A stretch of DNA of 62,111 nucleotides from a virus. The DNA is taken from positions 1-62,111 of IMG/VR virus record IMGVR_UViG_3300044681_000510, one strand, 5' to 3'. Both the position numbers and the translations under genes were made by a program. Each line of letters opens with the position of its first letter. Position 1 is the first letter of the stretch. The notes under the pieces are model-generated. The model searched no databases. It was given only the letters and a program-made list of their open reading frames with translations, and was not told the DNA's origin. This document shows, piece by piece, positions 25,727 through 33,958 of this stretch.

Positions 25727-26253
25727 CAGAACGGAATATCATCATCTGTAACTTCTTCTGTCTCGACTGTGGATGCAGACTTATTGCTGGCAGCACCAAC
25801 AAAACCACCTTCAACTGGAGCGAATCCACTGCTGGAACCGCCACCAATATTATTCTTTTCGATGATTTGAACACCGTTAAGATATAGACTGAGAGAGTTA
25901 TCACGACTAAGAACCATAGGCTGAAGCTTTAGGCGAACTTTATCTCCACCAAAAGCAACAACTTCTGTTTCCTTAGCAAGAGCATCAACACAAGGGAACT
26001 TAACCTTGTCAACATGAGTCTTGCTCTTAAACTTTACATACTTAACGCCCTCTTTTTCAATCATACCATTAATCTTCTTTGCCCCACTCTTTTTGAGTAT
26101 TTCAGCAAGAGTCTTTTGAAGACCCTTATCAGCGATAACGGTAATGTTATGGTTAGCGGAGTTTTCGCCAAAGTTAGTATCTGGCTTCAGTAAATTACTC
26201 CACTTAACTTCAAGAGTTTCAGTTACTAGGGGCGGCAACTTCGTTGACTTCAT
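25726..26253 (-). CDS. single-stranded DNA-binding protein (T7 gp2.5/DUF2815-like)
   Basis: 175 residues. A beta-rich body is followed by a disordered glycine/serine stretch (NNIGGGSSSGF) and an acidic tail ending DDDIPF, the hallmark of SSB tails that contact replication partners. GGAG stands 7 bases before the ATG. It sits directly before RusA. It would coat ssDNA and stimulate primase-helicase and polymerase. Confidence 0.83.
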   Translation of the reverse strand: MKSTKLPPLVTETLEVKWSNLLKPDTNFGENSANHNITVIADKGLQKTLAEILKKSGAKKINGMIEKEGVKYVKFKSKTHVDKVKFPCVDALAKETEVVAFGGDKVRLKLQPMVLSRDNSLSLYLNGVQIIEKNNIGGGSSSGFAPVEGGFVGAASNKSASTVETEEVTDDDIPF

Positions 26254-26428
26254 TTGAATTCTCCTTATTCATATTTGTAGTAGCAGCAGACTGAGCAGCA
26301 ATAAGACGAGTAACCTGTTCATTAATATTACTAGTAATTCCAGTTAGAACTGTACTAATATTTGAAAGATACTCAATTACGCTTACGCCAGTTACAGTTG
26401 GTCCATTTTCAATATTTCCTGTATTCAT
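26219..26428 (-). CDS. small hypothetical protein preceding SSB
   Basis: 69 residues, polar and S/T/N-rich with a mildly hydrophobic helix in the middle. GGAGG with AAAGG lies upstream of the ATG. It follows a candidate promoter and hairpin (26443-26473), and overlaps the SSB start by 35 bases. Function unknown. Confidence 0.6.
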   Translation of the reverse strand: MNTGNIENGPTVTGVSVIEYLSNISTVLTGITSNINEQVTRLIAAQSAATTNMNKENSNEVNEVAAPSN

Positions 26429-26453
26429 TACTTTTCCTCCTTTCTGATAGCAC

Positions 26454-26473
26454 CTATCAGTAGCCCCAACTAT
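26454..26473 (-). promoter_or_regulatory. candidate phage promoter element (copy 2)
   Basis: Minus strand ATAGTTGGGGCTACTGATAG is identical over 20 bases to the element at 33550-33569. It overlaps a stop codon on its upstream side and precedes a 7-bp hairpin (CTGATAG/CTATCAG) and the ribosome site of the next gene. The end GATAGG resembles the T7 promoter start ATAGGG. Function inferred from repetition and position. Confidence 0.6.
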
Positions 26474-26793
26474 CAGGGCCAGTCGTTATAGAAAACTTTT
26501 CCATTTCCGTCCTTATCAAGAACTTCAACAGCATTGGCTTCATAGGCCGATAACAAACGCATACCAAGTTCAGTCATTCCAAGATCTTTCCAATTAGTTT
26601 CAATACACTTTTCAATATTAGACCTCATCCAAGACTCGTCGCATACAGTATAATCTGGTTGTTTAGCATAACTTGGGTAAAGCTCTGCTTCACTAAATGG
26701 TTGGGATAGTGGAAGCCACATTCTAACAGTAAACTTTGGAGTAACAAACTTAAACATTTCTTCAGTGAGAACAGTAAATCTTTTTTGTTCCAT
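26473..26793 (-). CDS. small hypothetical protein
   Basis: 106 residues, acidic and Trp-rich (RMWLPLSQPFSEAELYPSY; FYNDWP at the end). It lies between the phosphoesterase and the candidate promoter. No family recognised. Confidence 0.62.
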   Translation of the reverse strand: MEQKRFTVLTEEMFKFVTPKFTVRMWLPLSQPFSEAELYPSYAKQPDYTVCDESWMRSNIEKCIETNWKDLGMTELGMRLLSAYEANAVEVLDKDGNGKVFYNDWP

Positions 26794-26801
26794 GTTTTAC
26801 C

Positions 26802-27461
26802 TCACATATTCATAAGTTCAAGATAAGGAACACCATCAATTACAACACCACAAGATATAATAGGCTTCTTAATAAGATTCTTGCCATAGGCCATCTCATA
26901 TCTATTCTTATCTACACCACACCCAACATCCATGCCAAAAATACGACGGTCAGGACCACAAAGCCAATTGATGCCAGCAATAGAATGGTGATGTCCCATA
27001 ACGATTGGAAACGCGGACATCTTAGCTGTATTAAAAGCTGGATATTGAGAAGAAGAGCCAGTACCGTGTTGATAGCGAGTGCTATCGATAATATGAGCAT
27101 ACATCCACTCCCATTTAGTAGTTCCGTAAACTTCATTATAAGTCTTTAGATAAAAATCTGGAATACCTACGCTGGATGCCAATCTAAAGACACGCTCATC
27201 GTGATTACCAATACAAACCTTGAGATTAGGAAATTCCTTTTCCCATTGCTTAATGTAATTCATTGCCTTTTTGTACTCAACAACAGCACCTTCATTTTCC
27301 GGGTGCTTTGAGTGGAATGAAATACAATGGTGATCTACAACATCACCCATATGAACAAATTCATTACACTTATATTTATCTCTAATCTTTTTAACAAAAG
27401 TAAAGTAATTTTTGTGTACCGCAGGAAAATGGGTATCACCAATAACAAGAACTCTAGACAT
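26802..27461 (-). CDS. calcineurin-type metallophosphoesterase
   Basis: About 219 residues from the ATG with AAGGAG 4 bases upstream. Metal-binding motifs in order are GDTHFP, GDVVDHH, GNHDERV and MGHHHSI, which define the fold. The usual phage substrates are phosphomonoesters, diesters or nucleotides, and specificity is not visible. It overlaps no neighbour but follows by one base. Confidence 0.85.
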   Translation of the reverse strand: MSRVLVIGDTHFPAVHKNYFTFVKKIRDKYKCNEFVHMGDVVDHHCISFHSKHPENEGAVVEYKKAMNYIKQWEKEFPNLKVCIGNHDERVFRLASSVGIPDFYLKTYNEVYGTTKWEWMYAHIIDSTRYQHGTGSSSQYPAFNTAKMSAFPIVMGHHHSIAGINWLCGPDRRIFGMDVGCGVDKNRYEMAYGKNLIKKPIISCGVVIDGVPYLELMNM

Positions 27462-27462
27462 G

Positions 27463-27702
27463 TTACTCCTTTTCAATGTAAATGTTGATGTTCATATCTG
27501 TTTGAAATGGAACATCCTTTAACATCATCTCTGCATGACAATTATCTAAAAAGATAGCAGAAAATCTTCCGGTAGGAAACCAAAGATTTATGGTTTTCTT
27601 TATCTCATCAGATAAAGCAAGATCAACTACTCTTTTTACTGCGACCTCCATATCGCCTTCGCTTTCTACCTTTAGTATTTTTCTTCTTCTTTTTTTTGCC
27701 AC
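27463..27702 (-). CDS. small hypothetical protein with a basic N-terminus
   Basis: 79 residues beginning MAKKRRRKILKVE. It overlaps the preceding gene by 80 bases out of frame. The stop overlaps the ribosome site of the phosphoesterase. Function unknown. Confidence 0.55.
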   Translation of the reverse strand: MAKKRRRKILKVESEGDMEVAVKRVVDLALSDEIKKTINLWFPTGRFSAIFLDNCHAEMMLKDVPFQTDMNINIYIEKE

Positions 27703-28078
27703 TTGTAATTAACCTTTCAATTGATACAATCATTCCCCAAGGTATTTTATTGATTACGCCAACACAATCATTGGCTACTGTATCAACCAAAGCTATGTAT
27801 GATTTAGTTTCTTCTACAATAAAACCAATTGAAATAACCGTTGGTAATTCTCCATCAAGAGTTTTTTCTAAGTTTTTAATCGGATACCATCCACCATCTC
27901 CAAGTGTTTCAGCATCAAGCCAAATAACAACAACTGGATTAGTGGAAGAAATAATCTGCTTCAAGAACGGATGAAATGTTGAAGCAGCCGATTTCAGGCG
28001 TTCCCGGTAATTCAACACCGAGGACTTTTTCAACATCTTCTTTGAGTCGTTCAAGAAGGGGTTCTTTGTGCATTTCAT
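27623..28078 (-). CDS. hypothetical protein overlapping the 3' end of the RNA polymerase gene
   Basis: 151 residues if it starts at the ATG ending at 28078, where GAGGAG (part of the polymerase reading frame) stands 4 bases upstream. This start gives a 140-base out-of-frame overlap with the polymerase. The recognisably folded part begins near VVVIWLDAETLGDGGWYPI, around residue 48, so a later non-ATG start is possible. The C-terminal 25 residues are highly basic (KKKKKKNTKGRKRRR). Function unknown. Confidence 0.5.
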   Translation of the reverse strand: MKCTKNPFLNDSKKMLKKSSVLNYRERLKSAASTFHPFLKQIISSTNPVVVIWLDAETLGDGGWYPIKNLEKTLDGELPTVISIGFIVEETKSYIALVDTVANDCVGVINKIPWGMIVSIERLITSGKKKKKKNTKGRKRRRYGGRSKKSS

Positions 28079-30434
28079 AAAACTCCTCTCTTGTATATTG
28101 CCTCATCATTGGAATATACGGTGCAGCACAACCATAAGAATCGTGAACAAAACTAAAATTAGTAAGACCAGCATTAATCATTCTATTTAGTGTCATCCAC
28201 ATATGAGATGCATCTAGACTGTGGATATAATTTGGACTAACAGCGAGATTAACTTGATCGTCGTCAATTTGGGTAGAATCAGTAGATCCAAAGTTTAACT
28301 CTTTCATGTTAAAGAGCTTTGCAATAGATCGTCTAGTTAAAATCTCATAATATTGATGGACAACTTTAAAACCACATGGAGTAGTCCATTCAAGATTTTT
28401 ACCCATATTGCTGGCAATATCTGCAATCTGCTTTAGCCATACCTTTCCTTTATTAGCGTTTGTTAAGGTATTCTTAAGGCACTTATCAATATATGTAGCC
28501 AGTTCCATTACTGCACCAGCTATTCTTTCTTTACCAACCCAATCTAAATGTCCCTCAGACTTACAATAACGACGGATACCATAGAAAGTTACTCCATAAG
28601 GATCTGTCATTACAGCTCTCTTGCATACTGATCTTGGAATATTGTGATTCCAGTGTTCAAGAAACTTATCCGCCCAAACCTTAGTGTCTGGGTCTGCGTT
28701 ATCATCCTTTACATCCTTTTCCATACTATTAGTCATGGAGTCTGCAACAAAGCCGTAAAGATCCTGTGGTATCTCAGACTTCACAAGATTAACCTTGTAA
28801 GCAAGGTCTGTATCTCTCATAACAGCAGCCCAATGTTGAACTCCGTTACACGACCCATCCATTTGAATAGGTAATTGTGTTAAACCATCCGTTCTGCACA
28901 ACTCAAAAATAGCTGCAAGACGCTGAAAACTTGGATTCTTTTTCTTTTTATCTGAAACCCAGAAATATCGCATTTCATAGGGATCTTTTGCAGTATCCTG
29001 AATAAGATCTAAGTTTTCATCAACCCATTTAATTCTATCTTCAAATGATTCCTTATCTTGGTCAAAGAGATTTGCCAAGTGGATTTTTAACCAATACCTA
29101 CCTTGTTCTGTTTGCTTGACTGGTTTTGCAAACATAATTAAACTACGATCAAAATCTGAACTTTGTGGAGATAATAAGTCACATGCCGTATAAGCACGAC
29201 CTCTAAAATCACATGTATAAGTGTGATAAAAGAATCCCCACTTGAGCAAATCTTTAGCAAGCTTAAGACGAACTAACATCCTACCACGGGAACGCTCTTC
29301 TTTATACCAACTACTGTAAGCCTCTTCTTTTCTCTGACACCACTTAGCCTTTTCTTCCTTAGCTCCACTTTCTGGGTAAGGTTCTCCAAAATCAAAAGCA
29401 TCAAAATTGTATGCTGGAAGATTAGCCTGTCTAGTGTTGTTAAGGAACATGTTTTCCATAACTTCATAAACAGACTTATTAATAGTCCACTCTGTATTCA
29501 TCAAGTTATTAAGACCATTAACAACCATTTCACTAGGGGTGGAGTTTTTCTGAACAACTGTTTCGTCCCAGAACACATCACGAAACTTCTGAACAACAGG
29601 CTTTCTAAGCCACGGCATAAGATTGCCCCCGCTAGAATTAACGGTATGCGGTACAGGAGGAACAATCATAGGACGATACAAAAAGCTAGCCCTTGAGACA
29701 AGATCATTGTGTCGATTGTGTAGTTCCATCAAGATTTCATCAGTAAAACTAACAACAACTCTTTCATACCAACGACTACCGATACGCTTTCTGTAGTTTT
29801 TGATAGAAATAATATTACTAATCTCAGCAATTCGAAGCATATGATGCCCAAAATCTTCCCTTTGCTTCCTAGTAAATTGCTTCTTATTAATGCAATTCAT
29901 TTTCTTAGCAAAAGCACGGCAACGCTTTACAGTCCAATTTTTCTGATAATGAGACTGCTTTAGCCAATCTTCTCTAAAATCTTTCTTTGCTGCTTGATAA
30001 GCAACAATATCAATAACCATATTAGAGATTTGGTGTGACATATGTTGGGCGGAAGGAAGGGGAACGGTGTGAATATCACCATCCTTACCATCCATCTTAC
30101 GGTCCCAAGTGTTAGAATTAAACCACTCTAACATCAAGCACCTAATAGTAATGTCGGCCATCTTACCAGCACCAACAGCAAATAGAGGATAAGCCCACTC
30201 AGGAGTCTTACGATTCTTGCTAACAAGATCAATCCATTCCTGATAGAACGGTGTCAAGTGAACAACACAAGAATCTAGAAGACCTTGTTCTGGATATCCC
30301 TCATCTGGGGATCTGTTGTATTCTTCCCAATATCGGTTGTTAGAAAGATTAAGCATCTCTTCTTCAAGAAGAGCCTGATAGTTCTTTCTATTTTCCTGAA
30401 CTTCTGGCTTAAGTAAATTCCATAACTCAGGCAT
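27939..30434 (-). CDS. single-subunit DNA-directed RNA polymerase (T7 type)
   Basis: 831 residues (T7 RNAP is 883). The catalytic Asp526 lies in QMDGSCNGVQHWAA, the fingers helix reads PRSVCKRAVMTDPYGVTFYGIRR with the conserved Lys and Tyr of T7 RNAP, and the second catalytic Asp765 is in FVHDSYG. The promoter-recognition part is diverged from T7, so its promoters will differ. It transcribes middle and late genes from phage promoters. It is the last gene of the early block before the metabolism block. Confidence 0.96.
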   Translation of the reverse strand: MPELWNLLKPEVQENRKNYQALLEEEMLNLSNNRYWEEYNRSPDEGYPEQGLLDSCVVHLTPFYQEWIDLVSKNRKTPEWAYPLFAVGAGKMADITIRCLMLEWFNSNTWDRKMDGKDGDIHTVPLPSAQHMSHQISNMVIDIVAYQAAKKDFREDWLKQSHYQKNWTVKRCRAFAKKMNCINKKQFTRKQREDFGHHMLRIAEISNIISIKNYRKRIGSRWYERVVVSFTDEILMELHNRHNDLVSRASFLYRPMIVPPVPHTVNSSGGNLMPWLRKPVVQKFRDVFWDETVVQKNSTPSEMVVNGLNNLMNTEWTINKSVYEVMENMFLNNTRQANLPAYNFDAFDFGEPYPESGAKEEKAKWCQRKEEAYSSWYKEERSRGRMLVRLKLAKDLLKWGFFYHTYTCDFRGRAYTACDLLSPQSSDFDRSLIMFAKPVKQTEQGRYWLKIHLANLFDQDKESFEDRIKWVDENLDLIQDTAKDPYEMRYFWVSDKKKKNPSFQRLAAIFELCRTDGLTQLPIQMDGSCNGVQHWAAVMRDTDLAYKVNLVKSEIPQDLYGFVADSMTNSMEKDVKDDNADPDTKVWADKFLEHWNHNIPRSVCKRAVMTDPYGVTFYGIRRYCKSEGHLDWVGKERIAGAVMELATYIDKCLKNTLTNANKGKVWLKQIADIASNMGKNLEWTTPCGFKVVHQYYEILTRRSIAKLFNMKELNFGSTDSTQIDDDQVNLAVSPNYIHSLDASHMWMTLNRMINAGLTNFSFVHDSYGCAAPYIPMMRQYTREEFYEMHKEPLLERLKEDVEKVLGVELPGTPEIGCFNISSVLEADYFFH

Positions 30435-30446
30435 AGATACCTCCTA

Positions 30447-30851
30447 TCAAAGTTCATCTATATTAGCATTAATAATAGCAGCAATCTTATCAAAAGATTT
30501 TGACCCTCGACCAAAATCACCATCATTAAGACCCGATAAAGTATACCACTCACCATTCTTTACATCGTTAAACTGACCATTCTTAGTTTTAATTCCAGCC
30601 CATTTTTTTACAGCTGGCGGTAGATAGCAAGCATATGAACCATATTTATAGCATTTACCGTCAAATAAATTATTAACCTTAGTAACCGTCAAGGTTTTCT
30701 TCTTGCTTTTCTTTCTTTCGGTATTATAAATATCGCACAAAACACCAAGACAACAGAAACTATTATTGTGGTTACGAAGTGTCCACTTTCCCTGCTTATA
30801 CTTACCAGAACGAAGAGCCTTTATCCAAAGTTTTGCCACATCCTTTTTCAT
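30447..30851 (-). CDS. conserved small phage protein
   Basis: 134 residues from the ATG ending at 30851, with AGGAG upstream. The segment WIKALRSGKYKQG followed by FCCLGVLCD is shared by a family of phage and plasmid proteins of unknown function. It precedes the RNA polymerase. Confidence 0.72.
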   Translation of the reverse strand: MKKDVAKLWIKALRSGKYKQGKWTLRNHNNSFCCLGVLCDIYNTERKKSKKKTLTVTKVNNLFDGKCYKYGSYACYLPPAVKKWAGIKTKNGQFNDVKNGEWYTLSGLNDGDFGRGSKSFDKIAAIINANIDEL

Positions 30852-30906
30852 AGTATCTCCTGTATAATGCGTTTTAGGTATGCGCATCCCACCATCAACT
30901 TAATGA

Positions 30907-31914
30907 TTAGACCGTAGCAAGAGCGTGACGGAAAACCTTCATGGTCGAATCCTGATTTAACCCTGCAAGATTATCCCACGCACGATTCTCTGCCGTAGCC
31001 TTGCGACCACGGGCAGCAACACGATGCTGGATATACTTACTAACAGCATTAGCAGCCATCCACATACTTGCCTTACTACCAGTCTCATCCCTTTCACGGT
31101 CAAAGGTTTCAGACCAACTAGATACAGCCTTAACAGCATTATCATAGTTATCCTTCTCTGCATCAGTTCTTGGATTGGTAACAATGGGTGTTTCAATAAG
31201 ACCCCACACATCCATCCAGAACTGCTGGATATCAGACTTAGTAAGTTCACGATTAGCAAGAACATCTACCGTTTCACGGAAGAACTTGCCATTAGATTGG
31301 AATTGTCGAAGAGCATCACGCATAGCTTGCTTCTTATCTTCCATAGTATTACCCTTGTGGGTAATTCGGAACATATTCTTTCCCTTCCTAGCGTTGGCAA
31401 TAGCCATACTCAAAGTGTTCTGACAAACAATACGAACACTGGTTGGAAGAGCGGAGAAAGCAATACTACCATCATGGCTATTGATTAGACCCATATACTC
31501 TGTAACAGTATCTCCACTAGATCCTGCAACATCAAATGAATCACCACGAAGGAGAAGAACAACCTTTCGACCATTCTTAAGACTAAGTGCGGATTCAACC
31601 TTAACATCTCTTGACAACTCATAAGCCATCTCAAAGTGTTCGCTATTTTGGATTACCTGATAATCGCTAGATTGAACACTAAGAATTTCCTTCGTATCTT
31701 CTCGGACAATGGCACTATAGTCTTCTGAAAAGACCGTTCCAATGTCCGGATGATCTGCCTTAACAAAACCAGTCTTGATAACATTCCACTCAAGACCAGC
31801 ACTTCTCAAAGCATCAGTAGGAGACATATCAGACTCAACAACATTACCAAGACGATGCCATGCAGCAACACGATTGAAAACTGCACCATCCTTCTCCATG
31901 ATTTCATGTGCCAT
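30907..31914 (-). CDS. DUF932 family protein
   Basis: 335 residues. MAHEIMEKDGAVFNRVAAWHRLGN with later SVQSSDYQVIQNSE and RIVCQNTLSMA match DUF932 (phage/plasmid-like protein TIGR03299), widespread in phages and plasmids with no proven biochemical role. The full length is kept. Confidence 0.88.
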   Translation of the reverse strand: MAHEIMEKDGAVFNRVAAWHRLGNVVESDMSPTDALRSAGLEWNVIKTGFVKADHPDIGTVFSEDYSAIVREDTKEILSVQSSDYQVIQNSEHFEMAYELSRDVKVESALSLKNGRKVVLLLRGDSFDVAGSSGDTVTEYMGLINSHDGSIAFSALPTSVRIVCQNTLSMAIANARKGKNMFRITHKGNTMEDKKQAMRDALRQFQSNGKFFRETVDVLANRELTKSDIQQFWMDVWGLIETPIVTNPRTDAEKDNYDNAVKAVSSWSETFDRERDETGSKASMWMAANAVSKYIQHRVAARGRKATAENRAWDNLAGLNQDSTMKVFRHALATV

Positions 31915-31943
31915 TATAGTAACCTTTCTGCGTCAACAGACGC

Positions 31944-32078
31944 TTAATTAAAATCAGAACGATCACGAACTTTAAACTCTTCTTTCATACGCTTTCGTTT
32001 TTGACTACCCCATCCTTTATTTTGTTCTTTCTTCTTGTACTTGTAACGATCTTTCTCTTTATTTTTGTTTTGCTTCAT
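31944..32078 (-). CDS. small highly basic protein
   Basis: 44 residues from the ATG ending at 32078 (GGAG upstream): almost all K, R, N, E, Q, as MKQNKNKEKDRYKYKKKEQN. An upstream extension would read into tRNA-Glu, so this start is preferred. Could bind nucleic acid; no family recognised. Confidence 0.5.
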   Translation of the reverse strand: MKQNKNKEKDRYKYKKKEQNKGWGSQKRKRMKEEFKVRDRSDFN

Positions 32079-32105
32079 AGTTTCTCCGAATGTTGATAGC
32101 GAAAG

Positions 32106-32178
32106 TGAGGCTACGGAGATTCGAACTCCGGTCAAGAGGATGAAAGCCTCCTATCCTAGACCACTAGACGATAGCCCC
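32106..32178 (-). tRNA. tRNA-Glu (anticodon UUC)
   Basis: 73 bases. Acceptor GGGGCTA pairs with TAGCCTC, anticodon loop CTTTCAT (anticodon TTC), T-arm CGGAG-TTCGAAT-CTCCG. No CCA is encoded. Confidence 0.93.
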
Positions 32179-32183
32179 AAATA

Positions 32184-32256
32184 TGACCAAGGTGGGATTC
32201 GAACCCACACTACAAACATTTTAAGTGTCTTGACTCTGCCGTTGGTCTACTTGGCC
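32184..32256 (-). tRNA. tRNA with anticodon UAA (reads UUA leucine) and a short variable loop
   Basis: 73 bases. All four arms pair: acceptor GGCCAAG/CTTGGTC, anticodon stem AGACA/TGTTT with loop CTTAAAA (anticodon TAA), T-arm GTGGG-TTCGAAT-CCCAC. The variable region is 5 bases, whereas bacterial leucine tRNAs have a long variable arm. Discriminator A is kept. It is 5 bases from tRNA-Glu. Its first bases hold the stop codon of the upstream 40-residue gene. Confidence 0.88.
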
Positions 32257-32369
32257 GTATTCTTTTTAGGCTTCTTCTTACCAAAGATAGCCTCATAGTT
32301 CTTGTCATATTGCTTTTTATCAACAGGGCGATACTTATCACCTTTACCAGCCGAATGCTTACCACTCAT
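32247..32369 (-). CDS. small conserved phage protein (KGDKYRPV ... AIFGKKK)
   Basis: 40 residues, MSGKHSAGKGDKYRPVDKKQ then YEAIFGKKKPKK. The RPV-KK-Y-NYEAIFGKKK pattern is shared by small proteins of many tailed phages. AGGAG lies 10 bases before the ATG. The stop TAG falls inside the 5' acceptor strand of tRNA-Leu. Function unknown. Confidence 0.72.
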   Translation of the reverse strand: MSGKHSAGKGDKYRPVDKKQYDKNYEAIFGKKKPKKNTAK

Positions 32370-32400
32370 TATAGCACATCTCCTATGGTTTGTCAATAAG

Positions 32401-32474
32401 CGTTCCTGAATGGAATCGAACCATTAGCCTTAGCATTAGAAGTGCCACGCTCTATCCAATTGAGCTACAGGAAC
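32401..32474 (-). tRNA. tRNA-Arg (anticodon UCU)
   Basis: 74 bases. Acceptor GTTCCTG pairs with CAGGAAC; anticodon stem TGGCA/TGCTA with loop CTTCTAA (anticodon TCT); T-arm AATGG-TTCGATT-CCATT; discriminator G. Reads AGA, a codon favoured in AT-rich phage genes. Confidence 0.93.
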
Positions 32475-32482
32475 TAATGCCA

Positions 32483-32878
32483 TTACACCTTATTCGGTAT
32501 AAAAATAGGCTTTGTAAACTTAGCCATCTCATTAAAAACCTGACTAAGACGCTCCTTAATCAAGCCGTCAATATAATCCTTAATCCACTTATTATCCGTA
32601 TCATTCAAAGGAGCGATCATATTCTTCTGCTCTTTCATACGCTCAAGAATCTTATCATCAATATCGCTCATAATCTCATCAACAACATTACTGGTGACAT
32701 CATCACGCATATCGGAGATAGCAGAATCAACCATCTGTTCCATGCTATACTTTGCATCCTCAATTTCAGATTCCATATCACTTTTTATGTCATCAATAGC
32801 ATCACTAATCTGATCCTTGACTGCATCACTAGCGGCTTCCTTAAGAAACTCTTCCATCTTCTCAGCAAAATGATTCAT
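32483..32878 (-). CDS. helical acidic hypothetical protein
   Basis: 131 residues from the ATG ending at 32878 (AAGGA upstream). It is one long acidic helix with heptad-like MEEFLKEAASDAVKDQIS. The longer frame would run into tRNA-Ile, so this start is chosen. Likely a coiled-coil oligomer; function unknown. Confidence 0.62.
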   Translation of the reverse strand: MNHFAEKMEEFLKEAASDAVKDQISDAIDDIKSDMESEIEDAKYSMEQMVDSAISDMRDDVTSNVVDEIMSDIDDKILERMKEQKNMIAPLNDTDNKWIKDYIDGLIKERLSQVFNEMAKFTKPIFIPNKV

Positions 32879-32938
32879 AATCTGTCCTTTTAATAAGTAT
32901 AGATTTCGTAAAAACTGTCCTTCCAATAAGGCCAGTAA

Positions 32939-33012
32939 TAGGGGCGGCGGGATTCGAACCCACATGAGCGCGATTATAAGTCACGACCTTTTTCCAATTC
33001 AGGCACACCCCA
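32939..33012 (-). tRNA. tRNA-Ile-type (anticodon UAU)
   Basis: 74 bases. Anticodon stem CGTGA/TCGCG with loop CTTATAA (anticodon TAT); T-arm GTGGG-TTCGAAT-CCCGC; D-stem CCT/AGG. The acceptor pairs well at six positions, but the first pair is T-T, an irregularity. It reads AUA, which host tRNAs usually read poorly. Confidence 0.78.
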
Positions 33013-33021
33013 GTAAATTAC

Positions 33022-33420
33022 TTAGTCGCTATAATGATAATAACCGGGATCAGCCCACGGACCTTCATCAAAGTTATCATCGTAATAATCACCGTCATGC
33101 TCAGGTTCTTCAGCATTATCACTAGAGTATTGTTTACAAGCCTTAAGTAATTTATCAGCAAAATCTTTCTTAAGACCGTCAATACCAGTTTTCATACAAA
33201 GATCGTGCTCATTAAGATATTCATGGATATAGACATCTGTAATCTCTACAGACTCAAGTTCCCAACACCAATCTTCATGGATACCAAAAGCACCCCAATA
33301 TTCATAGGGTCCAATACCATGATCAACATAATTCCAAACTTCTGTAGCAATAAAAGACACGGTGTAATCATTATCACCAACACTAACAGTAATCTCTTCG
33401 TACAAAGTTTCCTTGTCCAT
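33022..33420 (-). CDS. acidic hypothetical protein
   Basis: 132 residues, pI low, with an Asp/Tyr-rich tail (YYDDNFDEGPWADPGYYHYSD). GGAG stands 6 bases before the ATG. The composition could suit DNA mimicry, which is common among early anti-defence proteins of phages, but this is not shown by sequence alone. Confidence 0.65.
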   Translation of the reverse strand: MDKETLYEEITVSVGDNDYTVSFIATEVWNYVDHGIGPYEYWGAFGIHEDWCWELESVEITDVYIHEYLNEHDLCMKTGIDGLKKDFADKLLKACKQYSSDNAEEPEHDGDYYDDNFDEGPWADPGYYHYSD

Positions 33421-33460
33421 AGTATCTCCTAAAGATAAAGGTTTATGTATTGTAACAAAG

Positions 33461-33533
33461 TGCCCCCTATAGGACTTGAACCTATAACCAATTGATTAAA
33501 AGTCAACTGCTCTACCAATTGAGCTAAGGAGGC
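33461..33533 (-). tRNA. tRNA-Lys (anticodon UUU)
   Basis: 73 bases. Acceptor GCCTCCT pairs with AGGGGGC; anticodon stem GTTGA/TCAAT with loop CTTTTAA; T-arm ATAGG-TTCAAGT-CCTAT; discriminator A. It lies 16 bases downstream of a candidate promoter element. Confidence 0.94.
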
Positions 33534-33549
33534 AAGTACCGTGGAGTCC

Positions 33550-33569
33550 CTATCAGTAGCCCCAACTAT
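33550..33569 (-). promoter_or_regulatory. candidate phage promoter element (copy 1)
   Basis: Minus strand ATAGTTGGGGCTACTGATAG continues as GGACTCC. The CTACTGATAGGGA end closely parallels the T7 core CTCACTATAGGGA. It stands just upstream of tRNA-Lys, with the stop of a small membrane peptide inside it. The same 20 bases recur at 26454-26473. Confidence 0.62.
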
Positions 33570-33631
33570 TCGACTCTAGTATAGGCTGCGATAAAAACGA
33601 CGATAATGCAGATGATAAGAATTACGGCCAC
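33566..33631 (-). CDS. tiny single-pass membrane peptide (GTG start)
   Basis: 21 residues, MAVILIICIIVVFIAAYTRVE if GTG is read as Met. AAGGA stands 9 bases upstream. Nearly all of it is hydrophobic helix, overlapping the next stop and the candidate promoter. Real translation is unproven. Confidence 0.42.
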   Translation of the reverse strand: MAVILIICIIVVFIAAYTRVE

Positions 33632-33795
33632 TCTTTGTTGTCCTTATTCTCAAGATATGCTACATAAGCATGAGCATCTGACTCGTCACCAAACGCATCA
33701 ATTATAGTTACACGATTTCCAACACTAGTAATATAGGAACCACGAACTTCATACCAACCATTCGTAGGCTCATATACAACAGTATAATTAATCAT
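33622..33795 (-). CDS. small hypothetical protein
   Basis: 57 residues, MINYTVVYEPTNGWYEVRGS then IDAFGDESDAHAYVA. A beta-hairpin followed by an acidic helix. It overlaps its neighbours by 8-10 bases. Function unknown. Confidence 0.6.
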   Translation of the reverse strand: MINYTVVYEPTNGWYEVRGSYITSVGNRVTIIDAFGDESDAHAYVAYLENKDNKEWP

Positions 33796-33958
33796 CGCTC
33801 ATCATCTCCTTCATATCATCCATAAAGATTTCTGGGGTCTTACCCAAAAGATAATAATGATGTGGCATAAACTGTGCAACATCTTCCCAAACTAAAGCAT
33901 GATCAATAAGCATCATATCTAAACGATGCACCCAATCAACATACTTGATATCCATCAT
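33788..33958 (-). CDS. small hypothetical protein
   Basis: 56 residues, beginning MMDIKYVDWVHRLD and ending KEMMSDD. GGAG precedes the first of two adjacent ATG codons. It is coupled to the genes on both sides by short overlaps. Not recognised. Confidence 0.6.
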   Translation of the reverse strand: MMDIKYVDWVHRLDMMLIDHALVWEDVAQFMPHHYYLLGKTPEIFMDDMKEMMSDD

